A stretch of DNA of 22,594 bases from Phallusia fumigata (Eukaryota > Chordata > Ascidiacea > Phlebobranchia > Ascidiidae): positions 1 to 22,594 of the forward strand of contig QXVZ01032128.1 in NCBI GenBank assembly GCA_008931825.1, written 5' to 3'. The number at the start of each line of letters is the position of its first letter. Within the stretch, counting starts at the first letter, position 1. The notes beneath the pieces are model-generated. The model did not search any database and was not told the DNA's origin. It saw nothing but the letters and a program-made list of their open reading frames with translations. Positions 1 through 10,071 of the stretch are shown here, one piece after another. Both the position numbers and the translations under genes were made by a program.

Positions 1-313
1 CGTTGGGAAAGAGCAATGTGGTTGAAGATGGTAGATTAGCTTTGGAGTGAATATTTTGAATTCATGATTATAGTTTTCGTCTTTGTTTGTTGTTGATTTT
101 GGGATGAAAGTCAAACAGATGACCTTGCTTGGTAAATGTGCGTGCTGTGTAAGGAAAAACTAAAGTGTTTTGAAACGTTTTCTGTTGTTATGCTTTTCAA
201 AATTTTTTCTTGCGTGGCCCAGAAAAGGTTTTGAAACAATCTCGTGGTCCAAGATTCCCCATTTTAAGTTTGTGACATAAACACGCAAGTATAGCGGCTT
301 ATTCCAACATGTA

Positions 314-516
314 CTTTAGTGCAGTGTTTCTCAAACTTTTTTAGCCCAAGGACCACTTTATCTTCGAATTTTCCTCTGAGGAACACCAAACAGAATTCCA
401 TACTAACATGGTTTTAAAACAGGCGATTTTATTAACCCGTACATAGTTTAAGTCATCTTTTCGCGGACCAGTATGAGGGGACGGCGGACAACACTTGAAG
501 AATCACTGCTTTAGTG
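314..516. mobile_element. Complete non-autonomous hAT element (MITE), 187 bp, with 8-bp target duplication
   Basis: The element itself runs 322-508. It opens with CAGTGTTTCTCAAAC and ends with a segment whose reverse complement is CAGTGATTCTTCAAG, giving imperfect terminal inverted repeats of the hAT type (CAGTGnTTCTnAA). The 8 bases on each side, 314-321 and 509-516, are identical (CTTTAGTG), which is the 8-bp target-site duplication diagnostic of hAT transposition. At 187 bp it has no room for a transposase, so it must have been mobilised in trans. The perfect duplication suggests a fairly recent insertion. The same 20-base left terminus recurs at 4281. Confidence 0.88.
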
Positions 517-2359
517 GAAAACTTGCTGTTGAACACAAACACCTACAACGAACCGGGCAGATTACATTAGTTCCTAGGGTTGTTAAAAGGGATTCCAACA
601 TTTCGATCATTCTTCGTCGCCCATTTGCAAACTTGCAAACCCATTGGTTAAGAATCACTGGCTTCACTAAACCTGATTTGATAGCAACTTTGAAGGATAG
701 CTGTTTTTCTCTTGCAAGTCGCACGGAGCTTCAAAGCACTGTAGCGGTCAATGGTAAACGGTTAAGACAACACGTCGTTCAAACTCAAATCGGAAATCCG
801 AGCGGTGGTGGGGATTAAAGAGCGGAAAGAAAACAATGCAATCGAACAACATCGATGCAATCTTACTCGTAGTTTGAGGAGAAATTTGACTTTCAATGTC
901 CGACGTTGTTCGCGTCGATGTGACGTCATTCGTGGGTTGGAGGGTGGGGGGTAAACAAACCTCGACGAGAGTGCGTAGGCGATTTTGAACTTACACCCGA
1001 TTCAGTGTGTGGCGCTTGTTATTAATAGCAAGGGCCATGGTCGAAAAGCGCCACGCGCTACACGCCAAACGCCACGCGTAAACTTGCAACTTATGCATCG
1101 TTTATTATTCAATTCGTGACATTGTAATAATACAGAGGGATGTACGATCAGCTAATGTTTCCATGAAAAATATATACGATACGTAAAATTGCTACGATAC
1201 GAACAACGAACATAATTCATAATTAACCTTTCTTTCCTTACTGTTCCGTTTCCGCGAAGCGCGTTTTGCAAGATTAAGAGCCAGGATGCTATTAATCGCG
1301 GCAAGAAACATCAAAGGACTGGTAAATTAGCAGCTGACCGCCCGAGGAATGGAGAAAACATATCCGAAAATTTAAACTAACGGCCAGTTTGTGCAGGTAA
1401 TGAGCAGAGTCGTGTGGTTAATTGTAACTTGATTGCGCCGAGCAAGGTGTGGTGTTCGCCAGTATGTGACTACAATTATTGCTAAATGACTGGTTTTCAC
1501 GCAGTGCGCGGAACATCGCTTGTGTTTCCTGGAATAACGGCCTGGAAGTGTTTTAGTTACGAAATGCTCAAAAATGCAGCGACTTTTTAGCAAAAGGCGT
1601 TTCAGCTGTAGGCCACCAAACCAACAATCGACCATACCTGCTGACTAAAAAATGTTAAGAAATATCGAAAAAACGTTCTTCACATACAACCTGAATATTT
1701 TCGACTCACATACAACGTGAGCATTTAGGTACATATAAGTTGGTTTTAATGGCCTAATTTTCTTAAAACTTGTTTGGGAATTAGGTTTTGGCAATTTGAT
1801 GGTTGATTTAAGATTTAGTTAGAAGCTGGAATACATTTTGGCGGACAGACCGCATTGTCCTGTATATACGTAGCAATTTAGAATCCCACAGAACAAAAAG
1901 CAGATAAAACACTCGTTATTTTACCGGCAAGATACCATACCATGGTGTGCCTTGTTTAAGGTTGGAATGCTGCAACGGACACGGCGACACGTTATTTTGT
2001 TTACAGTGAAGATTGATCAAAAAGTCACCCAGCCACAATCGGCTTTCGACTGGCACGACTACACTACACACCTACGATTCAGATTTTCCACAAACTTTAA
2101 GTAGATTTGAAGTCTTTTTGAGTAACGAGGTGTGGTTTTTATTGCTTTGAAAACTAAGTTCCGCAAGAAATGCCTGGTTCGAATTTCGTGGAATGGTTTT
2201 GATTTTACCAAAGTTTTGTTTATAAAGTTCTGATCGCTACAATAAAGCTGTTAAGATTTCCCACATATATTTTATTAGACCCGAGAAGGCAAATAAACAC
2301 TTAACCCGAAAAAAATCTTTTAACTGTCGAATTCCAGACATAGCAGTTTATTTACTTAC
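517..2359. other. Intergenic or intronic stretch, no gene supported
   Basis: I see no convincing coding segment on either strand. The short open frames here lack splice context. Two features stand out: an 8-bp palindromic CRE-type site TGACGTCA at 921-928, in a GC-richer patch (about 880-1080), and a 9-base word CGCCACGCG repeated directly at 1049-1057 and 1070-1078. The GC-richer patch could be regulatory, but that is inference. If the exon at 2360-2551 is real, its downstream exons should lie in this interval. I could not identify one. Confidence 0.4.
921..928. promoter_or_regulatory. Palindromic CRE-type motif TGACGTCA
   Basis: This is a perfect match to the cAMP-response-element core bound by CREB/ATF bZIP dimers. 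It lies in a locally GC-rich patch. No transcription start is visible nearby, so function is only possible; an 8-mer of this kind also occurs by chance. Confidence 0.25.
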
Positions 2360-2551
2360 CGTTTTTTACTAATAAAGAGGATGTGATACCATTGTGGCCT
2401 TGATTTACCAAAGCAACTAGTTCTTTTACATGAAGAATAGGACAAGTAAAGGTGAAATGTTGGATAGCCTCTAGTAAAATGCTGATAAGTTGTTGGAGAA
2501 AAACTGGAACTCGAAAAGCGGACAACGAGAAAAGTATGATGTCAGCCATAG
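2360..2551 (-). CDS. Candidate coding exon, helical and hydrophobic, unrecognised
   Basis: Reading the minus strand, a TGTACAG acceptor is followed by CT-ATG and 63 open codons, ending AAC-G at a strong GTAAGT donor. The predicted peptide starts MADIILFSLSAFRV and is rich in Leu, Ile and Val, with helix-like stretches (LQQLISILLEAIQ, HVKELVALVNQG). The ATG lies two bases after the acceptor, so this could be a first coding exon reached by cis- or trans-splicing. Alternatively it could be an internal exon: it enters and leaves in phase 1, the phase in which exon 2 of the gene at 5.6-6.8 kb ends. Codon use is more AT-rich than in that gene, which argues for a separate gene. I do not recognise the family and found no partner exon. 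Confidence 0.35.
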
Positions 2552-4279
2552 CTGTACACTTGTACTATCCTTGGGCAAATAAGTAGGCTGCACAGAATGT
2601 TGTCAACGACCATGTTTACACTAAGATCCAGCTGAAGGGAACGTGGTACGACAAGAATACGCCACATAAATAAACTTCAGGGAGAAAACGCGTATGGATT
2701 ACGGAGCCACGCTCGCTGGGCAATTTCCGGAGCTTAACGCAGTGCGACAAACTAACGCGCCGAAGATGCGTGGAAAACATCAATAAACTCAAATGGACAA
2801 AATATTTACGAAAGCGAGGATCTCGATAGATGCGTTTCAAAGTGTGGCGTTTTTGTTGTTGTACAGCGGCTTACGGGGGCCGGCCAGGGCTATTTTGGAA
2901 TCGCTTATGTAAGTATAGCGAGGGCGGGATTGTGTGCGTAAAAAGTGCAACAACATGTAGAGGTAAATAATAAACAATGAAGAGTGTGTATTTTTGGTAA
3001 TTGCGGAAAGCAATTGGTGTTACTCTTAGAGTAGTAAACTAACAATACATGGAACGCAGCGTTCTATCATATCAAACAATTGACCACTAACAACAATATT
3101 TATAACTGCTTGATTTGGTGACGCAGTTTTTGTCCAACGGAGCACACTGGAAGTTTCATAGTCCGATATTATTCAAACACAATAAATATAGGTATCAATA
3201 GCTGAGATGTCTCAAATGACAACACATTGTCTAAGTACATGTTCGACCTTTCTTTAGAAAGTTACACACAAGACAAGACATGAAACCCACTCATCGAAGA
3301 AATGTTGTAATTTCCTAATTAGCTTATCAGGCAATGTCGCCATTTTCACTGTCATTGTTGAAATAGTTGCCGCCCCAAGCAATAATTAAGAAACAAGGCC
3401 GGGGTCTCATGTAGTCTGGCAAACCAGCTACACCCAGTCTCGCCTTCAATCACGATTTCTGACTTCACACACTAACTTTGAATTGAATTTGATAGAACTT
3501 GACACGAATGCTGGGTTTGAGATTTTTTAATAAAAGCATCTTGGTCAGCTTATATTTCCGGGGAAAGAATTTTTAATTAAAATCACATATTTCAATTCAG
3601 TGTCGTTAGGATACAAACCAATTAGATTTACATTTGCCCATGACTGTTCATATTACTGCTGTAAATCTAGTACATTAAGTGTTTGTTGCAACTTATTAAA
3701 GCCCCAAACAACCAAAATTTAACTTAGAAGAATAGATAATAGAAATCTAGGCCCATGTTTAATTTTGAATCGAAAACATCAAACTGTTACAGGTCTGTCC
3801 CCTAACAACTCAACAACAGCTAGACAAGTAACGTTGGGTTGTCTTAAAAAGATGACTTCTGTGGGCTGGTAAAAGTAGCAAAACAGTGCGATTTGACCAA
3901 GCCTGCTTTGGAGCCGTAATGCCACAGGCAACAGAGGCTTAAGGATAATCTGACTACCTCTACGAGTTTTTATGCTGACAAATTAACATCCGGCTGTGCA
4001 AGTAAAGGACGTTTTGTTTTGTGCAGAAGGGAGTGCGTGTATTCCTAAACTTTACGCCGTTAGCTTTGAGCTAACCCACTAACGCAACTAATGCAGTAAG
4101 CTACTATTCAAATATATATTAACAAGACATCTGCTGAATAGAACTAGTTGCCGTGTGCATTCTAATTTTTTTCAACTTAACGCAGGCCAAAAGAATTCCA
4201 AAGGATCAGGTGGCTGGTTTAGATCACGCCGTACATGTTTATGATCAATTCAAGTTGTCGCCCACAGTGTACAAGTTAT
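2552..4279. other. Gene-poor stretch with one weak candidate exon
   Basis: This interval is AT-rich and free of long open frames. The minus-strand open frame at 2616-2840 has no splice context and ordinary composition, so I do not call it. A small hairpin (TTAGCT-CAA-AGCTAA on the minus strand, near 4067) resembles half of a tRNA D-arm but lacks a B box. The only coding-like piece is described at 3327-3443. Confidence 0.4.
3327..3443 (-). CDS. Weak candidate terminal exon, or part of an interspersed repeat
   Basis: On the minus strand, 38 codons run open from an AG at 3445-3444 to TGA. The composition is protein-like: it includes GLPDYMRPRPC and ends NNDSENGDIA. The acceptor has a poor pyrimidine tract, and a second frame over the same bases is also open for about 29 codons. 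The segment could equally be a conserved piece of a repeat, which would explain its higher GC against the surroundings. I cannot separate the two without a genome copy-number check. Confidence 0.18.
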   Translation of the reverse strand, partial: ARLGVAGLPDYMRPRPCFLIIAWGGNYFNNDSENGDIA

Positions 4280-4300
4280 TAGTGTTTCTCAAACTTTTTT
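4280..4300 (+). mobile_element. hAT-like left terminus sharing 20 bases with the element at 322
   Basis: AGTGTTTCTCAAACTTTTTT is identical to bases 323-342 of the complete hAT MITE, but the outermost base is T instead of C. No matching right end with an 8-bp target duplication was found. The sequence inside the terminus differs from the first element, so this is a truncated or diverged relative. Its right extent is unknown and may be obscured by the assembly duplication at 4464-4690. Confidence 0.5.
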
Positions 4301-4463
4301 GACGCGACTGCTTTGGAAAAGTTGGTTGGACTTACGACGACAAGAAATTACAACACTCTATTTTGGGCGATGCCCCTGGAAAATTAAACGACGCACCGGG
4401 GCGTCCTGACGAACAGTTTGACCTATAAAAAGGAGCGAACAATAGTGTAGTTTTTTCGCAAGT

Positions 4464-4690
4464 CTTTGTGATGTAGAGAATCCGAAATCCTTTGTTTTGT
4501 AGAAAAACAGGCGCAAGTATCTACATGCTTGCGTTTGTGAAACTAAGGTTTTCATTGTCCTGTACCGGTCAGTTGANCTTTGTGATGTAGAGAATCCGAA
4601 ATCCTTTGTTTTGTAGAAAAACAGGCGCAAGTATCTACATGCTTGCGTTTGTGAAACTAAGGTTTTCATTGTCCTGTACCGGTCAGTTGA
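4464..4690. repeat. Exact 113-bp duplication across a single n (assembly junction)
   Basis: Bases 4464-4576 and 4578-4690 are identical and separated only by the n at 4577. The end of one contig is repeated as the start of the next, which is what a scaffolder produces when overlapping contigs are joined without merging. The minus-strand open frame through here, which carries the same peptide twice around an unknown residue, is therefore an artefact. Confidence 0.85.
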
Positions 4691-5491
4691 ATCGCGATTT
4701 TCATTTTAAACCAATTGTGTTTGGCTCAGTGAAAATCGTAACAAACGTGGCTAAAGCATTGCGATAATACACCTAACTTTTTCTTGCACCTAACGTGTGC
4801 TTGTGCCCAACTGCCTAATAGAAGGTGAGAACATTGAAGTTTATAATACAAGTTTGCCACAAAGAGCTTCGTAGAATTCCAACAAAACCTAGACATGTAT
4901 AAAAGCCAGCGCAAGCACCAAGACTCTGAGGATTTTATGGTAATCCTGTCGCCCATGCGCCAACCAACAACTTGCTAAAGATACGTAATTAATTTCAGCA
5001 CCAACCTATCAATATTCCTAAGCACGTAGAGACAGAAAAGTGGGAAAATTTAAGGTGTTTCGGTTTTTGGCGAGCGACTCGTCTTCAAATGAACTACAAA
5101 ACGTGATAGGTTTACAGACATTAATTGCTTGCTCCCGATTGTGCAGTCTCATTCTTACGCAAGCCCGTTGTTTACTTGAATTACAAAACTGTCTGCGATG
5201 TCGTATGTCTGCCGGCATTAATACGACACGACGGAAAGAACCAGACTCTCGAAGTTGGGCTTGACACAAGCCTTAACCGAGAGATAGGTTTTGAATTCTG
5301 ACAGATACAGGTTCCAAAACGACGCTGTAATGTTTTACGGGCGTCTCATTTCATGGTCGTCAGTCAATAATGACCACACAGTCTTGCATGTCGCAAACAC
5401 TTTGCAAATATTTATTAACTTTGTTATGGTTGAGTGACCGAGGCTCGTCCCGAACCCACTTGAGCATGCAAAGTCGTGCAAGGGTACAGGA
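4691..5491. other. Interval open on both strands, no exon assigned
   Basis: Between 5018 and 5269 both strands carry open frames of about 75-83 codons. On the minus strand a GCCGGCAG acceptor, preceded by a TATTAAT branch-like sequence, opens a frame in the phase needed to follow exon 2 of the disordered-protein gene, ending in TAG. On the plus strand a 74-codon frame, starting at GTG, covers the same bases. Neither has a recognisable domain and I cannot choose between them. The rest of the interval is AT-rich and featureless. Confidence 0.25.
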
Positions 5492-5568
5492 CTAACTGTT
5501 GCTTAACTGAGAGTCGGACGTTGTACTGTGTAAAGCTGCCAGGGTTTTAAAAGTACAATTGAAAACCA
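5492..5568 (-). CDS. Possible short terminal exon of the disordered-protein gene
   Basis: On the minus strand a good acceptor (pyrimidine-rich, ...CCTGCAATCCTCAG) lies only 49 bases after the donor of the exon at 5710-5618. It opens a frame in the right phase that adds about 25 residues and stops at TAG. The 49-base intron is very short, and about one in three acceptors would fit the phase by chance. Other phase-compatible continuations start at about 5217 and at 4428 (which lies inside or next to a hAT-like end), so this assignment is tentative. Confidence 0.22.
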
Positions 5569-5617
5569 CTGAGGATTGCAGGTGAAGTTGTAAAAAAACA
5601 CATCAATAATCTCCTAC

Positions 5618-5710
5618 CTCTCATGCGTTCAACTCCGGGAAATCCATTCATGTGCACGCCCCCTGGTGGTGAAAACGACTCATCTCGCATGATTGGCCGA
5701 TCGCTGCCGT
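5618..5710 (-). CDS. Second coding exon of unrecognised disordered protein (31 codons)
   Basis: The minus strand shows a near-ideal acceptor (GTTTTTCGTTTTCAG at 5725-5711) and a GTAGGA donor from 5617. The exon is 93 bases, so it preserves phase: it completes the codon split by exon 1 (CAT-G + AC gives Asp) and ends AGA-G. The 31 codons encode residues about 273-303 and contain RDESFSPPGG and a Gly/Pro/Met-rich run, matching the composition of exon 1. The intervening intron (5942-5711) is 232 bases with GT-AG ends. Matching phase, strong sites and matching composition together make this exon convincing. No folded domain is visible in it. Confidence 0.78.
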
Positions 5711-5942
5711 CTGAAAACGAAAAACAAAGTGGTTACCTACTAAAAAGGCTTTCACTAAACACCCGAACTTTTGTAGTCCAATTTAAAGCACAACTTTACC
5801 ACAAAAACCAGCAGAGGTGTGAGTTACTACTTTGGCCCCGTTTTTCGCACCGGTTAGCCCAACTCAAGACAATCACCACATACACATTAATAATCACAAC
5901 AATCTGACCACACAAATCTGCACCCAAAAAGTTACAACTCAC

Positions 5943-6760
5943 CATGAGGGTAATACCCCATGTTGGGAGCATAGGCGTCGTGGCGAAACAAACCACGATC
6001 GTTAAACTCATTCCATTCCATTTTGACCGGGGGCAAACTCGGCCCCATACCCATACCCCCATCGTTGGGGACCCATGGACCCGGTTGGATTCCGTTTTGG
6101 CGACGATGGTGGCCGTAAGCCTGGTGCTGCATGGGGCGGCCATTTGAAACCCCACCCCCGTTATAGTTTTGATAGTTGGCGTTGTACATTTCGCGGGGGT
6201 TGGAGTAGGGCTGGGAGCGCTTAAGTGGGGGTAGCGTTTCGCCGAGTTTGGGTGCGTGGCTCCCGAGGCTGGGTTTGCGTGAAACTGGGGTGTAGGGGGC
6301 GGCGTGGGAACTCCCCTTTCCGTCTTTAAAAAAGTTTTCGATCGTACGCTCAGTGAGAAACCCCAGAGCTTTCATGGTAGATGCCGCGTTCCGGGGCTGG
6401 TTGGCGTTAGGTGGGAAACCACCTTGGGCGGGCGGGGGTGCTTGGGGGTATGAATTTTGGCTTGGGGGCCCGTTTGGGTGGAAGCCGTTGGGCTCACTTT
6501 TCACAGCAACAGATGGAGGCAAGTAAACCGAAGGGGTGGGTATGTTACCATTCACTGGGTCAGCCCCGCTCATTGCACACGCGGAGTTTATGTTGCTTGG
6601 GCGACTCGCAAAGTCATTCATGTTGTTATAAGTCACGTTGATGTTATGGTTATGGCGTTGGTTGTAGCCTGCAGTGCTTGGCTGTGGTTTCAAGCCACAT
6701 CCACCAATCGCCAGTGAGGCCAGGTCAATGCTGTCGAGTTCGTTGAAATTCGTAGTCATG
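5943..6760 (-). CDS. First coding exon of a low-complexity, probably disordered nuclear regulator
   Basis: The longest coding segment in the window. From ATG at 6759-6757 it encodes 272 residues plus one base, ending at a GTGAGT donor (first intron base 5942). Residues 4-19 (NFNELDSIDLASLAIG) are acidic-hydrophobic, like a short activation segment. The remainder is rich in Pro, Asn, Gly, Gln and Tyr and looks disordered. Two SUMO-acceptor consensus sites (psi-K-x-E) are visible: VKSE at 86-89, followed by Pro, and VKME at 245-248. A small ordered-looking stretch, ALGFLTERTIENFFKDG, occupies about 131-147. No DNA-binding domain is present here. The ATG lies one base after a GTGCAG acceptor with a pyrimidine-rich lead, so upstream bases belong to an intron or outron. 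The methionine could also be internal if an upstream coding exon exists. Role as a transcriptional regulator is inference from composition and SUMO motifs. Confidence 0.82.
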
Positions 6761-6790
6761 CTGCACGGCCAGCAGAGGTTAAACAAAACA
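6761..6790 (-). promoter_or_regulatory. Splice acceptor directly abutting the start codon (cis or spliced-leader trans-splice site)
   Basis: On the minus strand the sequence TTGTTTTGTTTAACCTCTGCTGGCCGTGCAG ends one base before ATG. A pyrimidine-rich tract followed by AG this close to the start codon means the mRNA 5' end is made by splicing. In tunicates and some other animals a spliced leader is often added just upstream of the ATG. An ordinary noncoding first exon farther upstream is the alternative. Confidence 0.55.
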
Positions 6791-8383
6791 ACCTAGTTCC
6801 TGTGAAATTGTAACACATATGTACATGAGTTCAGCTTGCTGCTCGCCAAACGTACACACGAAAACAGCCACAAACTTTCTTTCACCTTTTATTTACCACC
6901 GGTTTACACGTGTTTGTGCATCCGGAGATATTCCAATAACTGATATGAAAGTAACTGGACTGAAACGAATCCGTTTGATTTGTTGCTTGACAGTACGCTA
7001 TTCAAATGATATTTACTCTTAACGCATTACATTTTTTCTAGTTTGCATACATGACATACACGTTAAAATAACACTTTTTATGTTTAAACATGTGCTACCT
7101 AAAGTACGTTAAAATCTATTTCAAATTGAAAATCTAGTTTAAAATGATAGCTCATCACTTGTGGGTGTTTATCGATTTACACAGAGCTTGTTAAAACAAC
7201 CGCTTAAAGCGCACAAAGCCGTGAACGTCACATGCCACCTATGTAGTAAAAACCACCTCCTGTAACTCCTATAAATGAACAAATCTCATCTGTCAAGATT
7301 AAAAATCTGGCCGCGACAGCTTCTGACTGCGAGAAATCCTTAGCTTTGAGTTTGGTCTTGCACGTTTTCGACTGCACGTACACGTTTCACTATACGGAGG
7401 TCATTTCAAAGTCACTCTTCCTATAGCCGATACATACAGCACAATACCGCATGCTTTATTAGCCACAGATGCTTCTACATTAAGAACACGGGCAAACGCA
7501 TACGGCTGGGCAGGGCAAAGTGTGTTTCCTGTCGACTCGACCGCATGAGATGGGACAAACGCGGAAGCGAAGAAAAATCGGAGTTACAAAAACATCAACA
7601 AAACTGCCCACAACGTGGGATTAGGCATCGAGGAAGGAATGCGAAACAATGAACACAGGTGGTCAGTAACTACCTAAATCGTGGCCAGGCCTCTATTGAA
7701 ATCGAAGCGTTTAAAGTGTTCACATATATCACGATCCCTGCTCTGCATCCGTTTATGCCTGTTTAAAGCGATCACTGGCTACCTTACTATTAATCTGCAC
7801 ACAGGTGGAAAGAACCATTGCAACAACGGCTGACGCTAACTACACGATCTGAGAAGCGAGCGCGCCAGGACAAGGCACTGAGCGCGAATTAAAACACACC
7901 CTGAAGCGAATAGCAGCGCTGGATTAACGCTTGTCAATAAGTGAAGGCTTCTTTTTCGCTTCGCGTGCCGCGCCGCTGCTGGCCAATTAAGCTCTGAGCC
8001 ACAATCTACATTCGATTAATGCTGCTTACATAAAGTCCCTGTCGCTTATTAAATAAATGTTACCTAATGCAATCGAAAAACGTATCTATATCCGAAAATA
8101 GTAAGCATTGATCGGTTTACATGTCGCACTGCGTTTGTTTACTCGAATGCAGGAGTAAAGGTTTACTAAGATCAAAATGCGAAGCTCTGAATATTGATGT
8201 TTAAGCGTTTAAAAGCAAAACATTTTTAAACAAAAGTATCGGCCAGACACACTAAGCTCTCCTTGCAAACATAACGGTGCCTGTTTGTTTATTGTTTTAC
8301 ATACTGCCCACTAACAAAAATATCGAAAAACCTAAGTTTGAAAAGGCATGATAACAACGACCGCACTAAATGGAATAACCCAA
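6791..8383. other. Upstream region of the disordered-protein gene, nothing assigned
   Basis: The region is AT-rich with only short, composition-neutral open frames (for example a 67-codon frame at 6819-7022 without splice context). By position it is the 5' intron or outron and the cis-regulatory region of the minus-strand gene. I see no TATA-like box close to the gene and no repeat ends I can define. A CG-containing, somewhat GC-richer patch lies around 7840-7990. Confidence 0.4.
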
Positions 8384-8440
8384 GTGGCCGAGTCTAAGCA
8401 TCCTGGTCTAAATGCCTCACGGCTAAGATAACAAACGCAA
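8384..8440 (+). repeat. tRNA-like A-box fragment (Leu/Ser type), possible SINE relic
   Basis: GTGGCCGAGTCTAAGC resembles the A box and D-arm of class II tRNAs (TGGCCGAGTGGTTAAGGC). The following bases can be read as a weak anticodon arm, but no B box follows at the expected distance, so it is not a tRNA gene. A decayed tRNA-derived SINE is the simplest reading. Confidence 0.25.
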
Positions 8441-10041
8441 CGTAATTATACCAAGTGATCCACACACACAGCGCGCAAGCTACTTCATTTGCGATTCCGA
8501 GTGTAAGCTCCTATTTACATGACTGCAGAAAGTTGCCTGCTTGTGGTTAAACATGAAAACCGGCTTTAAAACGCGACACAGGAATTCGAGAGAAACAAAT
8601 CACACCGACTGGGACAAAATACCTTATCTTTTAAAGCAGGTTAGGGGCAAGTTTTATGCAGTCAACCATTACGTTAATCTATGAATTCTGATCAGGGTTG
8701 GGATGTCGTTTTTTCAATTCCTAACCGAAAATGATTTTGATCGGGTTTCAATGAAATATCTAATATCGAAGTGAACATGCACGATTCGAGGATACCCAGT
8801 TTAATAAACATTATTGCAATATTGTATCATATAAAATTTGCACACAGCTAGTTCAATATCACCGTAACCACGGCGCGTTATATTAACATGCCTAACAGCC
8901 TTAAAATACTTGTTTAAGAAATTGTTGGAAAAAATTGTATTAACTCTAAATTCAATTACAATGACATCAAAAAAGTATTTGTTGCTTCAAAGTCCAAATA
9001 GAGTTGTTTTTGGTTGGTAACTTCGGTTGGCTAAATTTTACTCATAATTAGACAAAACGCGTCATTTTGATTACAACATCTCAGATGTTGAACAGTTTAA
9101 ACGGCATTTCTGTCTGTTCTGTTTTACTGTCTCAATTTTGTTTGATAAAAGACAGGATTCTTAAATTTTAAATCAAAAACCTGACTGAAGTTCTTCACTT
9201 TCAAAACGTGATATATATTAGGGCCAAAATGTCCCAGCTTCCTGCTCAAGACCCCTAATGAAACGCCTGTATACACTTATGGTTAGGTTTCAAACAAACA
9301 CCTGTACTCACTAACTACAATTTAAAAAAATCTCTCCACATGAGGACGAACAAAGCTTGTTGGCTAACACTTTTTAAGCGTGCAAAGCCGCGCATGTAAC
9401 AAGCGCTAATGAAAACATGACCTGAAACAAATCTGCAAAAAAAGCTGTAACGACAAATCAATTTCGGACCCGAAAAGTGAAATAGCCTCATCATCGAAAC
9501 ATCAGTGGAATGTTACAGCAATTTGAGGCGAGTTTGATATGAATGTACACGAGCATATAAGTATTTTTAGCATCAGTGCAACCGCAATTAGGCGACTCGG
9601 CATTTTGTTAGCGTTTGATGTGATAAGACGCGACAGTGCCGGAAGAAAACTTTCAAACAAGAAATTAAAAAAACAGCAGAAAGCGAAAACAGGTTGACGC
9701 TGGCATCGGGCATTTAGTTTCTGTATCTGTTTCGGTTCTTAATAACGCTTTATGAGTTCAGTTTTCGCTTTTGCATGTGAAAATAGTGAAGTTCTTACGT
9801 CACACGTTGACAAAATCCGAAGCGCAAAAAAACAGCTTCTTCAAACTGCGGGGAATTAAAACTATTCATTGCATAGCGTTTTAGTTTTCAGTTTTTTTAA
9901 AGCTCTACTGAATTTAAACATACACTAAAACTTGAATAACTCGCGCGCTTGACCTAACTTCTGATCTGAATTCTTGCCCAATTGTAAGCTACATCGCTTA
10001 ACCTGGCCATTCACTCTGAGAATCTAATGCGTGCGTCGGTC
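8441..10041. other. AT-rich gene-free stretch
   Basis: I see no open frame of interest, no splice-flanked coding segment and no definable repeat on either strand. A short CA run sits near 8461. The interval lies between the two putative transcription units, the minus-strand gene below 6.8 kb and the TATA-driven unit at 10.04 kb, so it may hold their shared regulatory DNA. That is inference from position only. Confidence 0.4.
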
Positions 10042-10050
10042 TATATATAA
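10042..10050. promoter_or_regulatory. TATA box TATATATAA
   Basis: A strong TATA consensus. In the plus direction transcription would start near 10072 and produce the hairpin-rich segment described next. The motif is close to palindromic, so it could also drive minus-strand transcription toward the disordered-protein gene, with a TCAGAGT initiator-like sequence about 30 bases away on that strand. The plus orientation is favoured because a clean donor follows at 10232. Confidence 0.45.
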
Positions 10051-10071
10051 GAGCGTGAGCTTAAAGTTATT

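Noticed and set aside
4358-4669. 103-codon minus-strand frame with an internal duplicated peptide and a possible last exon at 4428-4364.
   Set aside because: The duplication is the assembly junction at 4577. The 4428-4364 piece fits the phase of the upstream gene but overlaps a hAT-like end, so I keep it only as an open alternative.
8384-8440. A genuine tRNA-Leu/Ser gene.
   Set aside because: An A-box-like string is present but no B box, T-arm or acceptor stem follows.
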